Below, piece by piece: positions 5,057 to 7,572 of a stretch of 7,572 nt of DNA (positions are counted from its first letter, which is position 1; every line of letters begins with the position of its first letter). The DNA lies in assembly GCA_004376385.1 (NCBI GenBank), contig SOJY01000209.1, forward strand, positions 1 to 7,572, read 5' to 3'. This DNA comes from Candidatus Bathyarchaeum sp. Lineage in GTDB: Archaea; Thermoproteota; Bathyarchaeia; Bathyarchaeales; Bathyarchaeaceae. The notes under the pieces are model-generated. The model searched no databases and was not told the origin of the DNA. It worked only from the letters and a program-made list of their open reading frames with translations. Made by a program: the position numbers and the translations under genes.

Positions 5057-6352
5057 ATGAGAATCGTATCATCCAAAGAATTCAAGGATGAAGCACTTAA
5101 CCAACTCGTGAATAGAGGAAAAGCTGACTTATCCTCAATTGTTTCCACTGTTAGAACAATAATAGATGACGTCAAAGAAGAAGGCGACAAAGCCCTTCTG
5201 GAATATACAGAAAAGTTTGACAAGGTACGCCTAAACCCAACAAAACTGAAGGTTACCGACAAAGAAATCAAGGAAGCATACAAGAAGCTGGAACAAAAAC
5301 AAATCACCGCTTTGAGGAAAGCCGCAGATAACATCGCAAGCTTCCACAAGAAACAGCTCAGAGCCAAGTGGACAATGCAAATTGCCGACGGAGTAACTCT
5401 AGGGCAAGTCACTCGACCCTTAGCGTCTGTTGGCGTTTACGCTCCTGGAGGAAAAGCAGCCTATCCCTCTTCGGTGCTTATGTGTGCTATCCCAGCAAAG
5501 GTGGCTGGAGTTGAAAAGATCGTTGTGTGTTCTCCGCCCGGAAAAGGTGGAGACGTTAATGCTGCTCTTCTTGTTGCGGCTGATATTGCGGGAGTGAGTG
5601 AGGTGTATAGGGTTGGGGGGGCGCAGGCAATAGCCGCCATGGCTTACGGTACAGGTACGGTACAAGCTGTGGATAAGATTGTTGGTCCAGGAAACGTTTT
5701 CGTGACAGCCGCAAAACTGGAAGTAAACAGGGATGTTGCCATAGACGTTCCAGCTGGACCAAGCGAGGTATTAGTAATCGCAGACGAGACAGGCAACGCA
5801 TCCTACATTGCCGCTGACCTTCTTGCCCAAGCAGAACACGACCCACAAGCATGGGCGATTCTCCTAACCACATCCGAAACTTTAGCATCAGCAGTTAAAG
5901 ACGAAGTTAACAGCCAGATGAAGTCCCTCTCCAGAATAGACATCATCAAGTCTTCCCTCCAAAAAGGAGGACTAATTGTAACCGTCCGAGACATAGATGA
6001 GGCAATAGAAATAGCAAACATGATAGCTCCCGAGCACCTGCAAATCCAAACAAAAGCGCCCAATGAAGTGTTCAGCAAGATTCGAAACGCTGGAGCAATC
6101 TTCTTAGGCGGCTACTCGCCAGTATCGTTTGGCGATTACTCGTCCGGATTGAATCATGTCCTTCCCACGGCAGGCTACGCAAAAATTTACTCAGGGCTCA
6201 CAGTTGGAGCATTCGTTAAGACGATGAACTTTCTCCAGTGCAGCAAGGAAGGCTACCGGAACCTGAAAGAAACTGCAGTCACCATCGCCGAAATGGAGGG
6301 CTTCGACGCCCACGCAAAGTCTGTCTCAATAAGAGAGGAGAAAGAAAAATGA
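5057..6352 (+). CDS. hisD: HisD, histidinol dehydrogenase
   Basis: A 431-residue zinc enzyme that oxidises L-histidinol to L-histidine with two NAD+, the last step of the pathway. The Zn ligands known from E. coli HisD are present: Gln258 and His261 (AQAEHDP), Asp360 (FGDYSSG) and His419 (GFDAHAKS). The catalytic pair Glu326-His327 lies in APEHLQ. Family signatures VGVYAPGGKAAYPSS (125-139), YRVGGAQAIAA (184-194) and VGPGN (209-213) are intact, and the length is normal. ATG 5057 follows hisG by six bases, with GAGGAGAGG at 5037-5045 as ribosome binding site. The stop overlaps the hisC start in ATGA. Codon choice between about 5410 and 5700 leans to T and G endings, unlike the A/C-ending flanks. 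Confidence 0.97.
   Translation: MRIVSSKEFKDEALNQLVNRGKADLSSIVSTVRTIIDDVKEEGDKALLEYTEKFDKVRLNPTKLKVTDKEIKEAYKKLEQKQITALRKAADNIASFHKKQLRAKWTMQIADGVTLGQVTRPLASVGVYAPGGKAAYPSSVLMCAIPAKVAGVEKIVVCSPPGKGGDVNAALLVAADIAGVSEVYRVGGAQAIAAMAYGTGTVQAVDKIVGPGNVFVTAAKLEVNRDVAIDVPAGPSEVLVIADETGNASYIAADLLAQAEHDPQAWAILLTTSETLASAVKDEVNSQMKSLSRIDIIKSSLQKGGLIVTVRDIDEAIEIANMIAPEHLQIQTKAPNEVFSKIRNAGAIFLGGYSPVSFGDYSSGLNHVLPTAGYAKIYSGLTVGAFVKTMNFLQCSKEGYRNLKETAVTIAEMEGFDAHAKSVSIREEKEK
6337..6340 (+). promoter_or_regulatory. Ribosome binding site deciding the hisC start
   Basis: GGAG (within GAGAGGAG, 6333-6340) lies eight bases before ATG 6349. It favours that start over an in-frame ATG at 6238, which would overlap hisD by more than 110 bases and add residues foreign to the family. 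Confidence 0.7.
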
Positions 6353-7440
6353 AAATCAAAAAACTGGTTCAGAAGGAAGTCATAGACCTTTCATGCTACG
6401 AAGTCAAAACTATCCTTGAGCGAAAAACTGACGAAAAGATCGTGAAGATGAACCTGAACGAGAACTTCGCCATACCAAGCGAAGCTGTAGAAAAACTGTT
6501 GCTTGATGCCTGCCGAAGCATCGATGTTCGTGCCTACCCTCCACCCCGAGGCAGCCTAGCCGTCAAAGCCATCTCAGACTTTCTGGGCTTCAGCGAGTCT
6601 GAAGTCGCTGTGGCGAACGGTGCAGATGAAATCATGGATCTTCTTATGAAAGTGTTTGTTCGAAGAGGCTCGAAGGTTATGGTTGTTGAGCCAACGTTTC
6701 CAATGTACACTTTCTTTGCGGAGTTGTATGGAGGCAAAAAAGTCACAGTTATGCTTAAGAAAGACTTCAGCTTGAATGTTGACGCCATATTGAAGAAGGC
6801 AGACAAGGATACGCGCCTGCTTTTCGTTTGTTCTCCAAACAATCCCACAGGTAACCAGTTTCGAGAGTCGGACATAAAGCGGCTCTTGGAGGAATTCAAG
6901 GGTGTTGTGGTTGTGGATGAAGCATACGCTGACTTCGCTACAGGTTCGGTCATCAACTGGATCAGAGACTATGACAATCTTGCTGTATTGCGAAGCTTTT
7001 CGAAGGCGTTCGGTTTGGCTGGGCTTCGTCTCGGCTATCTTGTTTCAAGCAAACACGTCGTAAAATATGTTCAGAGGGTAGTAGGTCCATTCAACGTGAA
7101 TTCAGTAACTCAGCAAGCCATAGTTTTGGCGCTGCAGAACTGGAGCTACTTCAAAGAAAAAATCAACCTTGTAGTCAACGAACGGGAATGGCTAATGAAG
7201 AACCTACAGCAGATTGATGGAGTAAGCTCGTATCCTTCAGATGCAAACTTCATCCTCTTCAAAGTAACCAAAACCAATCTCACTTCTGCAGTTGTTACTG
7301 AGAGAATGGAAAACAGAAATGTGCTAGTGAAAGACAGGGGGCACTTGCCTCTCCTAGAGAATTGCATAAGGGTCACTGTTGGAACCCGAAACATGAACGA
7401 AACTTTCGTTTCAGCCCTAAAGGAGGCTCTGGAGGAATAA
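6349..7440 (+). CDS. hisC: HisC, histidinol-phosphate aminotransferase
   Basis: A 363-residue fold-type I PLP aminotransferase that converts imidazole acetol phosphate plus glutamate to histidinol phosphate and 2-oxoglutarate. Landmarks are NLNENF at 35-40, RAYPPPRG at 61-68, ANGADEIMDLL at 89-99, SPNNPTG at 162-168, VVDEAYADF at 188-196, the PLP lysine Lys219 in SFSKAFGLAGLRLGY, and Arg341 in CIRVTVGT for substrate carboxylate/phosphate recognition. Its length is standard. The start overlaps the hisD stop by four bases (ATGA), implying translational coupling; the reading frame stays open upstream to 6238, but that extension is only a shadow of hisD. In the his operon context the assignment is secure. 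Activity on other aromatic or imidazole substrates cannot be excluded from sequence. Confidence 0.95.
   Translation: MKIKKLVQKEVIDLSCYEVKTILERKTDEKIVKMNLNENFAIPSEAVEKLLLDACRSIDVRAYPPPRGSLAVKAISDFLGFSESEVAVANGADEIMDLLMKVFVRRGSKVMVVEPTFPMYTFFAELYGGKKVTVMLKKDFSLNVDAILKKADKDTRLLFVCSPNNPTGNQFRESDIKRLLEEFKGVVVVDEAYADFATGSVINWIRDYDNLAVLRSFSKAFGLAGLRLGYLVSSKHVVKYVQRVVGPFNVNSVTQQAIVLALQNWSYFKEKINLVVNEREWLMKNLQQIDGVSSYPSDANFILFKVTKTNLTSAVVTERMENRNVLVKDRGHLPLLENCIRVTVGTRNMNETFVSALKEALEE
7431..7436 (+). promoter_or_regulatory. Ribosome binding site of the HAD gene inside the end of hisC
   Basis: GGAGGA, nine bases before ATG 7446 and overlapping the last codons of hisC; it shows the next gene belongs to the same translated unit. 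Confidence 0.65.
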
Positions 7441-7445
7441 GCAGC

Positions 7446-7572
7446 ATGTCTTACCGATTATTGAACAAGGAAAGACGGATATACCTGAGAGAAGACGCCG
7501 AAGAGCCTCTTCGTAGAATAGAGAAGATAATCTTTGACTTCGATGGCGTGCTTGCCCAAACTAGCCAGTCTT
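7446..7572 (+). CDS. HAD-superfamily hydrolase, N-terminal fragment (cut by window end)
   Basis: Only the first 42 residues are visible. After a charged leader, the motif IIFDFDGVLAQT at 28-39 is HAD motif I, with nucleophile Asp31 and general acid/base Asp33. The gene starts five bases after the hisC stop, so it is part of the his operon. HAD-fold phosphatases supply histidinol-phosphate phosphatase in some organisms (for example the N-terminal half of E. coli HisB), and this step lies between HisC and HisD, so that role is a reasonable inference. The FDFDGVL form resembles subfamily I phosphoglycolate-phosphatase-like proteins more than the HisB type. The 27-residue stretch before motif I is longer than usual. 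Substrate unknown. Confidence 0.8.
   Translation, partial: MSYRLLNKERRIYLREDAEEPLRRIEKIIFDFDGVLAQTSQS

Noticed and set aside
5047..5091. ATG at 5047 overlapping the hisG stop as ATGA
   Set aside because: It is out of frame with hisD and ends after 14 codons; hisD starts at 5057.
4600..5412. Long minus-strand open frame of 270 codons
   Set aside because: It lies antisense across hisG and hisD, both with intact catalytic motifs; its Ser/Leu-rich translation matches no family I recognise.
6238..6348. Longer hisC starting at ATG 6238
   Set aside because: It would overlap hisD by 115 bases, adds residues unlike the family, and a good ribosome binding site plus ATGA coupling supports 6349.
1..7572. 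CRISPR arrays, insertion sequences, tRNA or rRNA genes
   Set aside because: No repeated spacer pattern, transposase, terminal repeats or RNA-gene structure was seen; nearly all sequence is accounted for by the listed genes.

Overview
The window looks archaeal. Both divergent intergenic regions carry an AT-rich TATA element (TTTATATAAG in each) at the usual archaeal distance from short leaders. Ribosome binding sites are GGAGG-like, and the gene set includes families typical of archaea: a TrpB2-type tryptophan synthase beta chain, a TrpY-like HTH-ACT regulator, and an AbrB-fold regulator carrying an ACT domain. The lineage cannot be fixed from this sequence alone; an uncultured lineage such as Bathyarchaeia is a guess, not a result.

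Layout, left to right. (1) 32-1423, minus: a stand-alone TrpB2. (2) 1424-1520: a compact divergent promoter region with one palindromic TATA element and a 7-bp inverted repeat. (3) 1521-2024, plus: a TrpY/COG2150-like regulator with an N-terminal helix-turn-helix and a C-terminal ACT domain. (4) 2011-2568, minus: a six-helix DUF998 membrane protein whose 3' end overlaps the regulator by 14 bp. (5) 2625-3032, minus: a small SpoVT/AbrB-ACT fusion, probably co-transcribed with the DUF998 gene. (6) 3033-3138: a second divergent promoter region with the same palindromic TATA element. (7) About 3139-7572, plus: a tightly packed histidine operon, hisZ-hisG-hisD-hisC, followed by the start of a HAD-superfamily hydrolase cut by the window edge.

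How the genes work together. HisG is the short form, without the C-terminal regulatory domain, so it should need the HisZ protein encoded just upstream to form the first enzyme of histidine synthesis. HisC and HisD supply the transamination and the final two-step oxidation. The HAD protein is placed where a histidinol-phosphate phosphatase would fit. Each amino-acid unit (trpB2, his operon) is faced by a divergently transcribed DNA-binding protein with an ACT ligand-binding domain, which suggests local feedback control by amino acids.

Main oddities. The hisZ reading frame has no ATG, GTG or TTG start ahead of its conserved N-terminal motif; the well-placed ATG at 3126 is out of frame by one base. 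The two regulator/biosynthesis pairs share one architecture. The AbrB-ACT protein is a candidate, apparently little-described histidine regulator.
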